Origin: an uncultured Roseicyclus sp.
GTDB lineage: Bacteria; Pseudomonadota; Alphaproteobacteria; Rhodobacterales; Rhodobacteraceae
Assembly: GCA_947494975.1 (NCBI GenBank)
Contig: CANLXA010000002.1
Span: 930,001 to 994,000 of the forward strand
Direction: 5' to 3'
Length of the DNA stretch: 64,000 nt
Shown here: in pieces, positions 15,870 through 24,808 of the stretch
How positions within the stretch are numbered: the stretch's first letter is position 1
Layout of the letters: the number at the start of each line of letters is the position of its first letter
Notes under the pieces: generated by a model
What the model was told of the DNA's origin: nothing
Databases searched by the model: none
What the model saw: the letters and a program-made list of their open reading frames with translations, nothing else
Made by a program: the position numbers and the translations under genes

Positions 15870-16217
15870 TCAGGCCGCCATGATGGTGAGCTTGTTTCCG
15901 TCCGGGTCCGACAGCTCCAGCGTGCGGCTGTCATCGGCATTGGTGTGGATGGTGACATCGGGTGCGTGGGGCGCAATCCGGTCGCGCAGCGCCTCGATCT
16001 CCTCCGACGCGAGGTGAAAGTCGAGGTCGTGGCCCGGTACGCCGCTGTGGTTGCTTTTGGCCGGGTCATAGAGCGCCAGCGGCAGGCCGCTGAGATCGAA
16101 TTGGGTCCAGCCGAATTGCGCGGCGGTGAATGTCGGTTCAGTGTCGAACAGCGTTGTGTAGAACGCGTTCGCCCGCTCCAGATCCGAGACCGGGATTTTC
16201 AGTGTCGCAAGTTTCAT
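15870..16217 (-). CDS. VOC (glyoxalase/bleomycin-resistance) family protein
   Basis: This 115-residue single-VOC protein has two beta-alpha-beta-beta-beta units: KLATLKIPVSDLERANAFYT at the start and DSRTLELSDPDGNKLTIM at the end, the usual position of the metal-binding Glu. Members include lactoylglutathione lyases and dioxygenases; this one is too generic to assign. ATG 16217 has GGGAG eight nt upstream; an ATG at 16232 would add MGAWA. It diverges from rlmB. Confidence 0.85.
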   Translation of the reverse strand: MKLATLKIPVSDLERANAFYTTLFDTEPTFTAAQFGWTQFDLSGLPLALYDPAKSNHSGVPGHDLDFHLASEEIEALRDRIAPHAPDVTIHTNADDSRTLELSDPDGNKLTIMAA

Positions 16218-16298
16218 GGCCCATGCTCCCATGTTTGCAGATGGGGCCAGCTTGCGCTTGTCGGCGCTCTCCCGCAAGGATGGCGCGCGGAGGTGCGC

Positions 16299-17081
16299 AT
16301 GGCCAAGAAACCGACCTGGGTGATCGACAAGGAACGCGGAAAACGCGCGGCCGCTGCCGAGACGCTGTGGCTGTTCGGGCTGCACGCCGTGCGCGATGCG
16401 CTGTCCAATCCGGCGCGGGATATCTTGCGGCTGGTCGTGTCGAAAAACGCGGCCGACAAGCTGGCCGATGCAATTGCGGCGCGGGGACTTGAGGCCGAGA
16501 TCGCCGATCCGCGCAAGTTTCCCGTCCCGCTTGATCCCGGATCGGTTCATCAGGGTGCTGCGGTGGAGGTCAAACCGCTTGATTGGGGCGATTGGCGGGC
16601 TTTGGCGCGGGGCGATGGCGCCGGGCGGAGCGTTGTCGTTCTGCTCGACCGGGTCAGCGACCCCCACAATGTGGGTGCGATCCTGCGCTCGGCTGAAGTG
16701 TTCGGGGCCCGCGCCGTCATCGCACCTGCCCGCCATTCCGCACCGGAAACCGGGGCGCTGGCCAAGACGGCCTCGGGCGCGTTGGAGCGGATGCCCTATG
16801 CCCGCGTAGGCAATCTGGGCGACGCGATGGAGGCGCTCAAATCCGATGGCTTCTGGATGATCGGCCTTGCCGAAGAGGGCGCGACGGAGATCGACGTTCT
16901 GGCCGCGCGACATGCCGAGGGGAACGTGGCGCTGGTCCTTGGCGCGGAAGGGCCGGGCCTGCGCGAGCGGACACGCGGATTGTGTGACGAACTGGCGAAA
17001 ATTCCGTTCGCGCGCGATTTCGGCTCTCTCAACGTCTCAAATGCGGCCGCCGTAGCCCTATATGCTCTGACACGAGGATAG
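16299..17081 (+). CDS. rlmB: 23S rRNA (guanosine-2'-O)-methyltransferase RlmB (SpoU/TrmH family)
   Basis: This 260-residue protein has an N-terminal RNA-binding substrate domain (about 20-95: LWLFGLHAVRDALSNPARDI) and a C-terminal SPOUT knot. SPOUT motif 1 is LLDRVSDPHNVGAILRSAEV (Asn/Arg catalytic), motif 2 ALVLGAEGPGLRERTRGLCD and motif 3 IPFARDFGSLNVSNAAAVAL. The enzyme should methylate G2251 of 23S rRNA in the peptidyl-transferase loop. ATG 16299 follows GCGGAGGTGCGC. A neighbouring tRNA gene and the short gene at 17085 give no further clue. Confidence 0.92.
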   Translation: MAKKPTWVIDKERGKRAAAAETLWLFGLHAVRDALSNPARDILRLVVSKNAADKLADAIAARGLEAEIADPRKFPVPLDPGSVHQGAAVEVKPLDWGDWRALARGDGAGRSVVVLLDRVSDPHNVGAILRSAEVFGARAVIAPARHSAPETGALAKTASGALERMPYARVGNLGDAMEALKSDGFWMIGLAEEGATEIDVLAARHAEGNVALVLGAEGPGLRERTRGLCDELAKIPFARDFGSLNVSNAAAVALYALTRG

Positions 17082-17084
17082 AGC

Positions 17085-17411
17085 ATGCCAATCAACACGA
17101 AGATCGCCACCTGTTCCTATTGCGGGCGCCGCCAGACCCTGCGCTTCACGGCGCGCGAGGGGCATGAGCTGGCCTGCGGGGCCTGTGGCGCGCCGCTCCA
17201 TGAGATGAAGTGGCTGAAGCCGCCGGAGCAACGGCGCGAAGGCGTCAAGCGCAGCCCGGAACGCATCGCGCCCCACGGGCATCGCCCCATCGACCGGCCG
17301 GAAAGAGCCTATAAATCGCGCAAGAAGAAGCGACGGAAGCCGCGCTGGAAGAAGGTCTTCGAGGAGGTGTTCGATGAGGCGTTCGACCTGATCGAGGATA
17401 TCTTCGACTAG
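17085..17411 (+). CDS. Small zinc-ribbon-like protein with basic linker
   Basis: This 108-residue protein starts 4 nt after the rlmB stop. Two Cys pairs (CSYCGRR at about 10-14 and CGACG at about 32-35) form a likely zinc ribbon. A strongly basic region (KSRKKKRRKPRWKK, about 77-90) and an acidic helical end (FEEVFDEAFDLIEDIFD) follow. The basic stretch could bind RNA, which would fit a place next to an rRNA methyltransferase, but I recognise no named family. Confidence 0.7.
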   Translation: MPINTKIATCSYCGRRQTLRFTAREGHELACGACGAPLHEMKWLKPPEQRREGVKRSPERIAPHGHRPIDRPERAYKSRKKKRRKPRWKKVFEEVFDEAFDLIEDIFD

Positions 17412-17509
17412 ATCACGGGGGATAACAGCTTGGTCAGGGCGGGTTTCCAACCTGGGCCGTTTCGCGCAGATAAGGAGACACGCGCGTTCTGACACGACGG
17501 AGAATACGA

Positions 17510-17974
17510 ATGCTGACCCGCCGCAAGACCCTTCGCCTATTGGCCGTATCCGCCCCCGCCGCCCTGCTGGCCACCCGCGCCCGGGCGTCGGACCCCGCGG
17601 TGTTTCAGCCGGGCGGCATTGCCATCAACGGGGCCGATCCCGTGGCCTATTTTGCCCTTGCCGCGGATGAAGATCCGATCCCGGGCAGCCCCGAATTCGC
17701 ATTGGATTGGAACGGCGCCACCTGGCATTTCGCGAATGCGGAAAATCGCGCGGCGTTCGAGGCCGATCCGGAGGCTTATGCGCCTGCTTTCGGCGGCTAT
17801 TGCGCCTTTGCCGCCGCGCGCGGCTATGTGGCGGAGACGGTGCCCGAGGCGTGGTCGGTGGTGGAGGGGCGATTGTTCCTGAATTACTCGCTGCGCATCC
17901 GCCGCCGCTGGCTGCGCCAGATCCCGGACGCCATCGCGGATGGGGATGCGAATTGGCCCGGAATTCTGGGCTGA
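17510..17974 (+). CDS. Tat-exported YHS-domain protein
   Basis: This 154-residue protein has a twin-arginine signal (TRRKTLRLLAVSAPAALL, cleavage after ARA about residue 26) and a YHS-like domain: INGADPVAYF at 40-49, WHFANAENRAAFEADPEAYA and FGGYCAFAAARG. The YHS Cys-Phe arrangement is linked with metal binding in family members. The C-terminal third resembles the tails of proteins annotated as YHS-domain periplasmic proteins in Rhodobacteraceae. Export suggests periplasmic copper or other metal handling (inference). Confidence 0.85.
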   Translation: MLTRRKTLRLLAVSAPAALLATRARASDPAVFQPGGIAINGADPVAYFALAADEDPIPGSPEFALDWNGATWHFANAENRAAFEADPEAYAPAFGGYCAFAAARGYVAETVPEAWSVVEGRLFLNYSLRIRRRWLRQIPDAIADGDANWPGILG

Positions 17975-18043
17975 TCGCGCAGCCGTTCACTTTTTCGTAG
18001 CAAACCTACCCAAGGGACCGAACCGGACCCATATAACCTGTAG

Positions 18044-18133
18044 GCGTCGCGGAATTGGAACACCGCGCGCCCATCACTGTCCCTCGTTCCGCACTGCGCC
18101 CGCCGGCAATACCCTGCTGCGGGCGCTTTTTTT
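18044..18133 (+). ncRNA. Candidate small RNA ending in a strong intrinsic terminator
   Basis: A TATAAC box at 18032-18037 could start a transcript near 18044. The 90 nt that follow contain CGCGG/CCGCG and GGAAC/GTTCC pairings and end in GCGCCCGC (18096-18103), a 15-nt loop, GCGGGCGC (18119-18126) and seven Ts (18127-18133). No -35 box of good quality is seen, and no open frame with a start site is present. The hairpin could instead simply terminate the YHS gene 120 bp upstream. Confidence 0.35.
18096..18133 (+). terminator. Rho-independent terminator
   Basis: Perfect 8-bp GC stem (GCGCCCGC/GCGGGCGC) followed by T7. This is the best intrinsic terminator on the plus strand in this part of the window; it precedes the CoA-binding protein gene by 18 nt. 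Confidence 0.85.
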
Positions 18134-18151
18134 GTGTGATAGTGCAAGGGC

Positions 18152-18625
18152 ATGACCACGTCTCCGTCAGACGACCTGCTGCGCCGTATCCTGCGCGAGG
18201 TGAACAGCTTCGCCTGCATCGGCGTCTCTCCCAATCCGGTGCGCCCGTCCCACTACGTGGCGCGATACCTCAAGTTGAAGGGATATCGCGTCGTGCCGGT
18301 AAATCCGGTGCATGCAGGCGCGCATCTGTTCGGGGCGGAAATCGTGCCGGATCTTGCGGCAATCGCTGATCCCGTTGATGTCATTGACATCTTTCGCCGC
18401 CCCGAAGCCGTGCCGGAGATCGTGGAGGCCGCCCTTGTGATGCCCCAGCGCCCCAAAGTCATCTGGATGCAGATCGGCGTGACCCATGCGGAGGCCGCCG
18501 CGCGGGCCGAGGGCGAGGGACTGATCGTAATTCAGGATCGCTGCCCGAAAATCGAATATCAGCGCCTGTTCGGGGAGCTTCGGATGGGCGGGTTCAACAC
18601 CGGTATCATCAGCTCGAAGCTGTGA
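18152..18625 (+). CDS. CoA-binding domain protein (YccU-like)
   Basis: This 157-residue protein has the Rossmann CoA-binding fold found in succinyl-CoA synthetase alpha and stand-alone YccU/YbiB-type proteins. Elements are FACIGVSPNPVRPSHYVARY (nucleotide loop), YRVVPVNPVHAGAHLFG, DVIDIFRRPEAVPEIVE and VIWMQIGVTHAEAAARAEGE. The final conserved Cys-Pro-Lys-Ile-Glu block occurs as DRCPKIEYQRLF. Function is not established beyond probable CoA or nucleotide binding. ATG 18152 has AAGGG close upstream. Confidence 0.88.
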   Translation: MTTSPSDDLLRRILREVNSFACIGVSPNPVRPSHYVARYLKLKGYRVVPVNPVHAGAHLFGAEIVPDLAAIADPVDVIDIFRRPEAVPEIVEAALVMPQRPKVIWMQIGVTHAEAAARAEGEGLIVIQDRCPKIEYQRLFGELRMGGFNTGIISSKL

Positions 18626-18721
18626 CGATCTGCCAGATCCGGCGGTATAGAACCGGTATATCTGGAGGATATCTTCGGTATATCCGCAGCGCTCATCAAC
18701 GATGGCGGAGCGAACCGCGCC

Positions 18722-19168
18722 CTACGACGCCTGGTTCAGCAGGGTGCGCACCTGCATCAGGATCTGACCCAGCTTGTTGAGGCCCTGGCCATCCGGTCCG
18801 CAGCCCCAATAGGCATCCATCGGCGCATTTTCCACGATCTCCGCGTCGCCCGTGCCAAGCAAAAGCGCGCGGGGGGCGTCGTGGGTCTGGAACTTTTTCA
18901 GGACGGCATCGTACATGATGGTGTCCTTGACGTCTTCCCAATCGGGGCGGAGCGGCAGGGCGCGGGTCATGCCCAACGCCTTGGCGTCTTTGGGTTTCGA
19001 CGCCCTGCGGATCTGTTCGCGGTAGACCGGGTCGTGGAATTTCATCGCCTGGAAGTAATGCTCCACTGTGCGCCAGTAGACGCCCTCCATCTCCACTCCG
19101 AACGGTGCGAAGTTTGAGAACTCGGCATAGGCGTCGGTCTGGGCGTAGAAATAGATCGTGTCAGCCAC
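18722..19168 (-). CDS. NADAR-family protein (YbiA-like)
   Basis: This 148-residue NADAR protein shows the family hallmarks FSNFAPFGVEMEGVYWRTVE, HYFQAMKF and AYWGCGPDGQGLNKLGQILM. Family members hydrolyse N-glycosidic bonds: YbiA acts on riboflavin-pathway intermediates, and others remove ADP-ribose from guanine in DNA. GTG 19168 is the preferred start because the GTG overlaps the hisE stop by 8 nt (coupled translation); the frame to 19201 would lie within hisE. Linkage with a histidine enzyme that splits a phosphoribosyl-ATP suggests damage control of ribosyl metabolites (inference). Confidence 0.85.
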   Translation of the reverse strand: MADTIYFYAQTDAYAEFSNFAPFGVEMEGVYWRTVEHYFQAMKFHDPVYREQIRRASKPKDAKALGMTRALPLRPDWEDVKDTIMYDAVLKKFQTHDAPRALLLGTGDAEIVENAPMDAYWGCGPDGQGLNKLGQILMQVRTLLNQAS

Positions 19169-19472
19169 GCGACGCCTTTTCCGCGATGCCGGAGGTGCCA
19201 TGGCGGCGGTTCAGCTCGGCTTCGATATCGGCAAGGCTCACATCGCGGGCGGCGCACATGACTAGCAGGTGGTAGAGTGCATCTGCCGCCTCGGCCGTCA
19301 GCTTCTCGCGGTCGCCCTTGACGGCCTCGATGATGGCCTCGATCGCCTCTTCCCCGAACTTTTCGGCGCATTTCTCCGGCCCCTTTGAGAGCAGCTTGGC
19401 CGTCCAGGATGTGTCCGGGTCCGCGCCTTTGCGGGCCTCGATGGTGTTCGCCAGGTGTTGTAACGCGCTCAT
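19161..19472 (-). CDS. hisE: Phosphoribosyl-ATP pyrophosphohydrolase HisE
   Basis: This 103-residue enzyme performs the second step of histidine biosynthesis: PR-ATP to PR-AMP plus PPi. The MazG-like helical fold is visible with metal-binding acidic motif [20 protein letters not shown] and [19 protein letters not shown]. HisI is not fused and not in the window. It overlaps hisF by 4 nt upstream and the NADAR gene downstream, so the three form one coupled operon on the minus strand. Confidence 0.95.
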   Translation of the reverse strand: MSALQHLANTIEARKGADPDTSWTAKLLSKGPEKCAEKFGEEAIEAIIEAVKGDREKLTAEAADALYHLLVMCAARDVSLADIEAELNRRHGTSGIAEKASRG

Positions 19473-20230
19473 GTCAGCCTCACGGGGATGCCAGCCTCGG
19501 CCATATGTTGCTTGGCCTCGCCGATGGTGTAGGTGCCGAAATGGAAGATGGAGGCGGCCAGAACCGCCGAGGCCCCGCCCTCGGTGACGCCTTCCACAAG
19601 GTGATCCAACGTGCCCACGCCACCCGAGGCGATCACAGGCACGTGGACCGCGTCACTGACTGCGCGCGTGAGCGGCAGATTGAAGCCCGCCTTGGTGCCG
19701 TCGCGATCCATGGAGGTGAGCAGGATTTCCCCGGCGCCCTTTTCGACTACGGTTTTCGCGAAATCCACCGCGTCGATGCCGGTGGATTTGCGGCCGCCAT
19801 GGGTGAAGATCTCCCATTTGCCGGGTGCCACGGTTTTGGCGTCGATCGCCACGACGATGCATTGCGAGCCGAACTTGTCGGCAGCGCGGGCCACGCAATC
19901 GGGGTCGGCCACGGCGGCGGAGTTGAAGCTGACCTTGTCGGCGCCTGCGAGGAGCAGATTGCGCACGTCGTCGACTGTGCGCACACCGCCGCCGATGGTC
20001 AGTGGCATGAAGCATTGCTCCGCCGTACGCGTGGCCAGATCATACATCGTGCCGCGGTTCTCGTGGGTCGCCTTGATGTCGAGAAAGCACAGCTCATCCG
20101 CGCCCGCCGCATCATAGGCACGGGCCTGCTCCACAGGGTCGCCCGCATCGATCAGGTCGACGAAGTTGACACCCTTGACGGTGCGGCCCTCGGCGACGTC
20201 AAGGCAGGGTATGATCCGGGTTTTCAACAT
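19469..20230 (-). CDS. hisF: Imidazole glycerol phosphate synthase cyclase subunit HisF
   Basis: This 253-residue (beta/alpha)8 barrel uses ammonia from HisH to turn PRFAR into imidazole glycerol phosphate and AICAR. Catalytic Asp11 is in [12 protein letters not shown] and Asp130 in VVAIDAK; phosphate-binding loops are [14 protein letters not shown] and [13 protein letters not shown]. Its stop overlaps the hisE start (ATGA). Confidence 0.96.
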   Translation of the reverse strand: MLKTRIIPCLDVAEGRTVKGVNFVDLIDAGDPVEQARAYDAAGADELCFLDIKATHENRGTMYDLATRTAEQCFMPLTIGGGVRTVDDVRNLLLAGADKVSFNSAAVADPDCVARAADKFGSQCIVVAIDAKTVAPGKWEIFTHGGRKSTGIDAVDFAKTVVEKGAGEILLTSMDRDGTKAGFNLPLTRAVSDAVHVPVIASGGVGTLDHLVEGVTEGGASAVLAASIFHFGTYTIGEAKQHMAEAGIPVRLT

Positions 20231-20334
20231 GCAGGCGGGTTTAGGCCGAAACGCGCCCTTGGGAAAGAGGGGCTGGAACCTTCGGCGCGGTGCGGGCTTG
20301 ATCTCTCGAAGGAAGAATTGACTGGAGATGCCCC

Positions 20335-20778
20335 ATGCCCCGCCTGATCCTCGCCGCCGTTTGTGCCGCCCTTGTTGCGTCCCCTGCCTTGGCCGATTTC
20401 GAAGAGCGCCGCAGCGCCGATGACGTGGAGACCGTGATGGATCGCCTTGAGGCCGCCGTGGATGCGGCCGGGGCGACGATTTTCGCGCGGGTCAACCACG
20501 CCACCGGGGCCGAGACGATCGGGATGGACCTGCCACAGGCGCAGCTTCTGATCTTCGGCAACCCAATGATCGGCACGCCCGCGATGCAAGATGATATTCG
20601 CGCTGGGCTTTTGCTGCCCCTGCGCGTGTTGGTTCATGCCGATGGAGAAGAAAGCGTGATCGTCTGGGAAGATCCCGCCGAGATGTTCGACGATCTCGAT
20701 ATCAGCGAGGATGCCGAATATCTGGGCCGGATGCGCGGTGCGCTTGAGAATCTGACAGGGGCGGCGGCGGGCGAATGA
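20335..20778 (+). CDS. Secreted DUF302 family protein
   Basis: This 147-residue protein has a signal peptide ([20 protein letters not shown]) and a DUF302 domain: [29 protein letters not shown] and the conserved [15 protein letters not shown] block, then [23 protein letters not shown]302 proteins are small, stable homodimers of unknown role. ATG 20335 follows GGAGATGCCCC. It interrupts the his genes on the opposite strand and converges with the 73-residue gene after hisA, the stops being 2 nt apart. Confidence 0.88.
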   Translation: MPRLILAAVCAALVASPALADFEERRSADDVETVMDRLEAAVDAAGATIFARVNHATGAETIGMDLPQAQLLIFGNPMIGTPAMQDDIRAGLLLPLRVLVHADGEESVIVWEDPAEMFDDLDISEDAEYLGRMRGALENLTGAAAGE

Positions 20779-20779
20779 C

Positions 20780-21001
20780 CTAGTCGCCTTCGCCGGGCCG
20801 GTCGAGCCAGCGCAGCAATAGCCAGACGGCACCTGCCAAGCTGGTCGCGCCGCCCAACAGGGTAAAGCCTTGGCGCATCACGCTGTTTGCAATGCTCCGT
20901 CCGATATTGTGATCCGCCGGGCCCGTTCCAGATAGCCATGCAAACACCATGATGGCCAGCCCCACGAAGACCAAAACAAGTGGACCTGTGATCTTGATCA
21001 T
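20780..21001 (-). CDS. Two-span small membrane protein after hisA
   Basis: This 73-residue protein has an N-terminal span ([20 protein letters not shown]) and a second hydrophobic segment ([20 protein letters not shown]). No family is recognised. Its ATG overlaps the hisA stop (ATGA at 20998-21001), so it is co-translated with hisA. The position inside the his operon does not by itself imply a histidine role. Confidence 0.7.
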   Translation of the reverse strand: MIKITGPLVLVFVGLAIMVFAWLSGTGPADHNIGRSIANSVMRQGFTLLGGATSLAGAVWLLLRWLDRPGEGD

Positions 21002-21714
21002 CCCAACTCCGCCAATGCCTCGCGCAGGTCGAGGGCCCCGTCATACAGCGCCCGACCGGAAATCGCGCCTGAGATCACGCCCGTCGCCTTCAACGCCTGA
21101 AGATCCGCCAGTGATGACACGCCGCCGCTTGCGATAACAGGGATTGACGTCGCGCGGGCCAGATCGGAGGTGGCGTGGACGTTCGGGCCCCCCATGGCGC
21201 CGTCGCGGTCGATATCGGTGTAGATGATGGCCGCCACGCCCGCATCCTCAAAGGCCCGGGCAAGGTCGGTGACCATCACATCGGTTTCTTCCGCCCATCC
21301 CTTGGTGGCCACGCGGCCTTTGCGGGCGTCGATGCCCACGGCAACCTGATCGGGGAAGGCGCGCGCGGCCTCGCGCACCAGATCGGGGTTTTCGACCGCA
21401 ACCGTACCCAGGATCACGCGGGCGATGCCCTTGGTCAGCCACATCTCGATCGTGGCCATGTCGCGGATGCCACCGCCAAGCTGGGTGGGCACATCGGTGG
21501 CGGCCAGGATCGCTTCAACCGCTGTGCCATTCACCGGCTCCCCGGCAAATGCGCCATTGAGATCAACCAGATGCAGCCACTGGCACCCGGCATCCTGAAA
21601 TACGCGGGCCTGGGCGGCCGGATCGGTGTTGAACACGGTGGCCTCGGCCATTTCGCCGCGCAGGAGGCGCACGGCATTGCCGTCCTTGAGATCGATGGCC
21701 GGGTAGAGGATCAT
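20998..21714 (-). CDS. hisA: HisA: ProFAR isomerase
   Basis: This 238-residue (beta/alpha)8 barrel isomerises ProFAR to PRFAR, the fourth step of histidine synthesis. Catalytic Asp8 is in [16 protein letters not shown] and Asp (about 130) in [10 protein letters not shown]; phosphate loops are [15 protein letters not shown] and [18 protein letters not shown] 21714 starts the conserved MILYPAIDL; the longer frame to 21777 has no ribosome-binding site. HisA and HisF are half-barrel paralogs and both lie in this cluster. Confidence 0.96.
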   Translation of the reverse strand: MILYPAIDLKDGNAVRLLRGEMAEATVFNTDPAAQARVFQDAGCQWLHLVDLNGAFAGEPVNGTAVEAILAATDVPTQLGGGIRDMATIEMWLTKGIARVILGTVAVENPDLVREAARAFPDQVAVGIDARKGRVATKGWAEETDVMVTDLARAFEDAGVAAIIYTDIDRDGAMGGPNVHATSDLARATSIPVIASGGVSSLADLQALKATGVISGAISGRALYDGALDLREALAELG

Positions 21715-21859
21715 GGTCGGAGGGTCCTGAACATACTGCGTTGCCCGGCTTTTCGTTGAAGACGCGCGGCGGCGCAAGGTCGGGAAGCCGCAACGTCATG
21801 CTTGCCTCGACGCGGCAATGCCCGCAGCATTCGGCAGGAGCGAGACCAGGGAGGTTCCT

Positions 21860-22249
21860 ATGAACAAGCTTTTTGCAGGCGCGATCGCGCTGATTTTGAT
21901 GTGTGGCGCCGCCATGGCGCAGGATATCGCCGGGGATTGGCGCACCGCGGCCGATGACAACGGCAATACCGGGCTGATCCGCGTGGCGCCCTGTGGCGAT
22001 GCCTATTGCGGTGTGTTGATCCAGGCCTATGACGCCAGCGGGAACGTGATGGAATCGGAGAATGTGGGGCGCCAGATCATCTGGGATACGCGACTGCATT
22101 CCGGCACCGAATATCGCGGGCGTCTGTATTCGCCGGATCGCGACAGCACCTACAATTCCCGGCTGCAACTGAGCGGCAATACGCTGGTCGTGTCGGGCTG
22201 CCGGCTTGGCATCTGTCGCGAAGGCGGGCGCTGGAGCCGTGTGAACTGA
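21860..22249 (+). CDS. Secreted DUF2147 family protein
   Basis: This 129-residue protein has a signal peptide (about 1-20, ending CGAAMAQ) and a DUF2147 domain: GDWRTAADDNGNTGLIRVAP, CGDAYCGVLI, GRLYSPDRDSTYNSRLQL and a C-terminal CRLGICREGGRWSRV. Two Cys pairs could form disulfides in the periplasm. Family function is unknown. ATG 21860 follows GGGAGGTTCCT. A terminator ends the unit at 22272-22296. Confidence 0.88.
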   Translation: MNKLFAGAIALILMCGAAMAQDIAGDWRTAADDNGNTGLIRVAPCGDAYCGVLIQAYDASGNVMESENVGRQIIWDTRLHSGTEYRGRLYSPDRDSTYNSRLQLSGNTLVVSGCRLGICREGGRWSRVN

Positions 22250-22271
22250 GCTGACGCGGGTCGTGACCGAA

Positions 22272-22296
22272 AAAGGGCGCCCCGGTGGCGCCCTTT
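22272..22296. terminator. Bidirectional terminator
   Basis: GGGCGCC (22275-22281), loop CCGGT and GGCGCCC (22287-22293), flanked by AAA on the left and TTT on the right so that both strands give a short T-run. It lies between the convergent DUF2147 and lipoprotein genes. Confidence 0.8.
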
Positions 22297-22313
22297 CTTG
22301 TTGGTGTCACCGG

Positions 22314-22760
22314 TTAGGTGCTGGGGAATGGTTGCCAGCGCGTCAGGCGGATCACCGAGCCCGAGGTGCCAAGGGGCGCGGCGATGGCGCGGCGCACCTC
22401 GGCGTCGGATGCGCAGGATAGGACCCGGCCGGAATTGACGGTCAACGCGCTGACGCAAAGGCCGGCCGTGCCGCCATACACTTCGCCCAGATAGATCGGA
22501 TACGCACTGCTGGTCAGCGGATAGCCGAACCCGATGAGGTTGCAACTCATCTCCAACCCGTTGGGGCCATTGGCATATTGGGTCAGCTCGGCAATCGGGC
22601 CGTATTGGGCGGGCACCGAAAGGCTCAGGTCCAGGACGTGGGGGCCTGAGAAGCACTCCGCCTCGGCATAACTGTTGCCGTCGACGATGGTGGTGGTCGT
22701 TGTGGGGGTGCAGGCCGACAGGCCGACAAGGGCCAGAACGGCAACAAGAAAACGGATCAC
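22314..22760 (-). CDS. Small lipoprotein of unknown function
   Basis: This 148-residue protein has a lipobox (LVGLSAC, lipidated Cys17) and a Thr-rich linker (TPTTTTTIVDG). The mature part has three or four more Cys and no recognised domain. GTG 22760 was chosen because GAGGAGAGTCCC precedes it and it gives a perfect lipoprotein signal; the longer frame to 22955 has no such features. It lies between hisH and hisA on the same strand and may be transcribed with them. Confidence 0.8.
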   Translation of the reverse strand: MIRFLVAVLALVGLSACTPTTTTTIVDGNSYAEAECFSGPHVLDLSLSVPAQYGPIAELTQYANGPNGLEMSCNLIGFGYPLTSSAYPIYLGEVYGGTAGLCVSALTVNSGRVLSCASDAEVRRAIAAPLGTSGSVIRLTRWQPFPST

Positions 22761-22926
22761 GGGACTCTCCTCGTGGTTAAGCGTGGTCACGAATGCGTGA
22801 ACTCTACAGGGCTGTGGGACAGTGACCACCGGATAGTGACGGTTTTCGCCAATTGATTGGGCCACGGTCATCCCGGGTGTCGCCCATGCCGCACCAAACC
22901 GACAGGCGCCGGCCAGGCCAGAGCAC

Positions 22927-23565
22927 TCAGGGCCGCCAGCGCAGGAAATTCGCAATCAGGCGCAGACCGGCGGATTGGCTTTTCTCCGGATGGAACTGTG
23001 TGCCGATCCTGTTATCGCGGCCCACGATGGCCGTCACCGCGCCGCCGTAATCAACATGGGCCAGCAGGTGCGCCGGATCGGCAACCTGCATGGCGTAGGA
23101 ATGCACGAAATAGGCATGATCGCCGGTGGTGATACCGTCCAGCACCGGGTGCGGCTGATCGATCACAAGGTCGTTCCACCCCATATGGGGCACCTTCAGG
23201 GCGGGATCGGCGGGCGCGATCTGCCTCACCTCCCCGGGGACCCAGCCAAAGCCCGCGACATCCTCATATTCACGGCCCCACTCGGTCATCATCTGCATGC
23301 CGACGCAGATGCCGAGGAAGGGTTTCCCCTCTTGCTCAACGGCCTGCAGGATCGCCTCTTCCAGCCCATCGATGGCCTGAAGGCCCCGGCGGCAGGCCGG
23401 AAAGGCGCCGTCGCCGGGCAGGACGATGCGGTCGGCCCGCGCCACGACGTCGGGGTCGGACGAAACGATCAGCGCCCCGGCATCGACCTCCGCGGCCATG
23501 CGTTGGAACGCCTTTTCTGCGGAATGCAGGTTACCGGCATCGTAGTCGACTAGAACGGTGGTCAC
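22927..23565 (-). CDS. hisH: Imidazole glycerol phosphate synthase glutaminase subunit HisH
   Basis: This 212-residue class I glutamine amidotransferase supplies ammonia to HisF. The triad is visible: Cys in [12 protein letters not shown], and His and Glu in [10 protein letters not shown]. The N-terminal [17 protein letters not shown] is typical. The start is GTG 23565, overlapping the hisB stop (GTGA). Confidence 0.95.
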   Translation of the reverse strand: MTTVLVDYDAGNLHSAEKAFQRMAAEVDAGALIVSSDPDVVARADRIVLPGDGAFPACRRGLQAIDGLEEAILQAVEQEGKPFLGICVGMQMMTEWGREYEDVAGFGWVPGEVRQIAPADPALKVPHMGWNDLVIDQPHPVLDGITTGDHAYFVHSYAMQVADPAHLLAHVDYGGAVTAIVGRDNRIGTQFHPEKSQSAGLRLIANFLRWRP

Positions 23566-24149
23566 AGGCTGCCTTTGGTCGACGGGATGGTGTCCGCCTT
23601 GCGCGGATCGGTTTCCAACGCGTCGCGAAGCGCGCGGGCGACGGCCTTGAAGGCCGCCTCGGCGATGTGATGGCTGTTGATCCCGGCCAATTTCGTGACG
23701 TGAAGCGTGATGCCGCCATGGGTGGCGAGGGCCTGGAAGAATTCCCGCACCAATTCGGTATCGAACTTGCCGATCTTGGCCGTCGGCATCTCCGCATCCC
23801 ACACCAGATAGGGCCGCCCGGACAGATCCAGCGCCGCGCGCACCAGCGCGTCATCCATCGGCAGGTGGCATTCGCCGTATCGCCGGATGCCGCGCTTGTC
23901 GCCCATCGCCTGCGTCAGCGCCTGACCCAACGCGATGCCGACATCCTCGACAGAGTGGTGATCGTCGATATGCAGATCACCGGTGCACCGGATTGTCATG
24001 TCGATCAGGGCGTGGCGCGCCAACTGATCGAGCATATGGTCGAAGAACCCCACGCCGGTCTGATTGTCGTAGCTGCCGGTGCCGTCGAGAGCGATCTCGA
24101 CGCTGATTTCGGTTTCGGCCGTCTTGCGGGTGATCTGCGCGCTGCGCAT
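23562..24149 (-). CDS. hisB: Imidazoleglycerol-phosphate dehydratase HisB
   Basis: This 195-residue monofunctional dehydratase (no N-terminal phosphatase domain as in enterobacteria) converts imidazole glycerol phosphate to imidazole acetol phosphate. The two pseudo-repeats carry Mn ligands: [16 protein letters not shown] with [13 protein letters not shown], and [20 protein letters not shown]. The first gene of the hisB-hisH unit, it diverges from the NUDIX gene with a 120-bp intergenic region that must contain both promoters. Confidence 0.96.
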   Translation of the reverse strand: MRSAQITRKTAETEISVEIALDGTGSYDNQTGVGFFDHMLDQLARHALIDMTIRCTGDLHIDDHHSVEDVGIALGQALTQAMGDKRGIRRYGECHLPMDDALVRAALDLSGRPYLVWDAEMPTAKIGKFDTELVREFFQALATHGGITLHVTKLAGINSHHIAEAAFKAVARALRDALETDPRKADTIPSTKGSL

Positions 24150-24269
24150 GGCGAAAACTCCTGTCTTGCGCGGCGCTTATAGGCCCGCATCGGGGCCACG
24201 CCAAGGCGGGGCGCGGGGGATTGACGCCGCGCCTTGGCCGATGGGCCACAGGGCCTTAGGTTGGGGCCG

Positions 24270-24710
24270 ATGATCCCGCCGCTCGACAAACCGCATCACG
24301 GCTCCAAGGTGGCCTTGTTTCTTGGCCGCAAGCTCCTGTCGATCCAGCGTGATGACGATCCCAGCATCTCTTATCCCGGATTGTGGGATCTGCCCGGCGG
24401 CGGGCGTGAACACGATGAAACGCCATTTGAGACCCTGGCGCGGGAGGTGGAGGAGGAAATCGGCCTGATCCTGCCGATGGGCGCGGTGCTGTGGGAAAAG
24501 GCGTTCCTGTCGGACCACAGCAGCGAGCGGTGGCACGCGTTCTACGTCGCACAGATGGGCGCGGAGGCGGAGGCTGACATCCGGTTGGGCGATGAGGGGC
24601 AGGGCTGGACGCTCTATGAGGTTGAGGCGTTTCTGGCGCTGCCGGACCGGGTGCCGCTGTTCGACCGTCGGCTGGGGGCGTGGTTGACGGAAACGGGCGG
24701 GTTGCCGTGA
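24270..24710 (+). CDS. NUDIX hydrolase
   Basis: This 146-residue protein has the Nudix box G-x5-E-x7-REUxEExGU in GGGREHDETPFETLAREVEE through EIGL (about 50-72) for metal-assisted cleavage of nucleoside diphosphate derivatives. The substrate is unknown. ATG 24270 begins close to the expected domain start; a TTG at 24234 in frame is less likely. It probably ends at the weak hairpin near 24757-24782. Confidence 0.85.
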   Translation: MIPPLDKPHHGSKVALFLGRKLLSIQRDDDPSISYPGLWDLPGGGREHDETPFETLAREVEEEIGLILPMGAVLWEKAFLSDHSSERWHAFYVAQMGAEAEADIRLGDEGQGWTLYEVEAFLALPDRVPLFDRRLGAWLTETGGLP

Positions 24711-24808
24711 CGTGCGGGGTGCTGCGGCTGCACCGTTTGCGGCGCCCCTGAAACGACGAAGGGCCGCCCCATGGCGACCCTGTCGATCTCTCCCGTGGGA
24801 GGGACATC

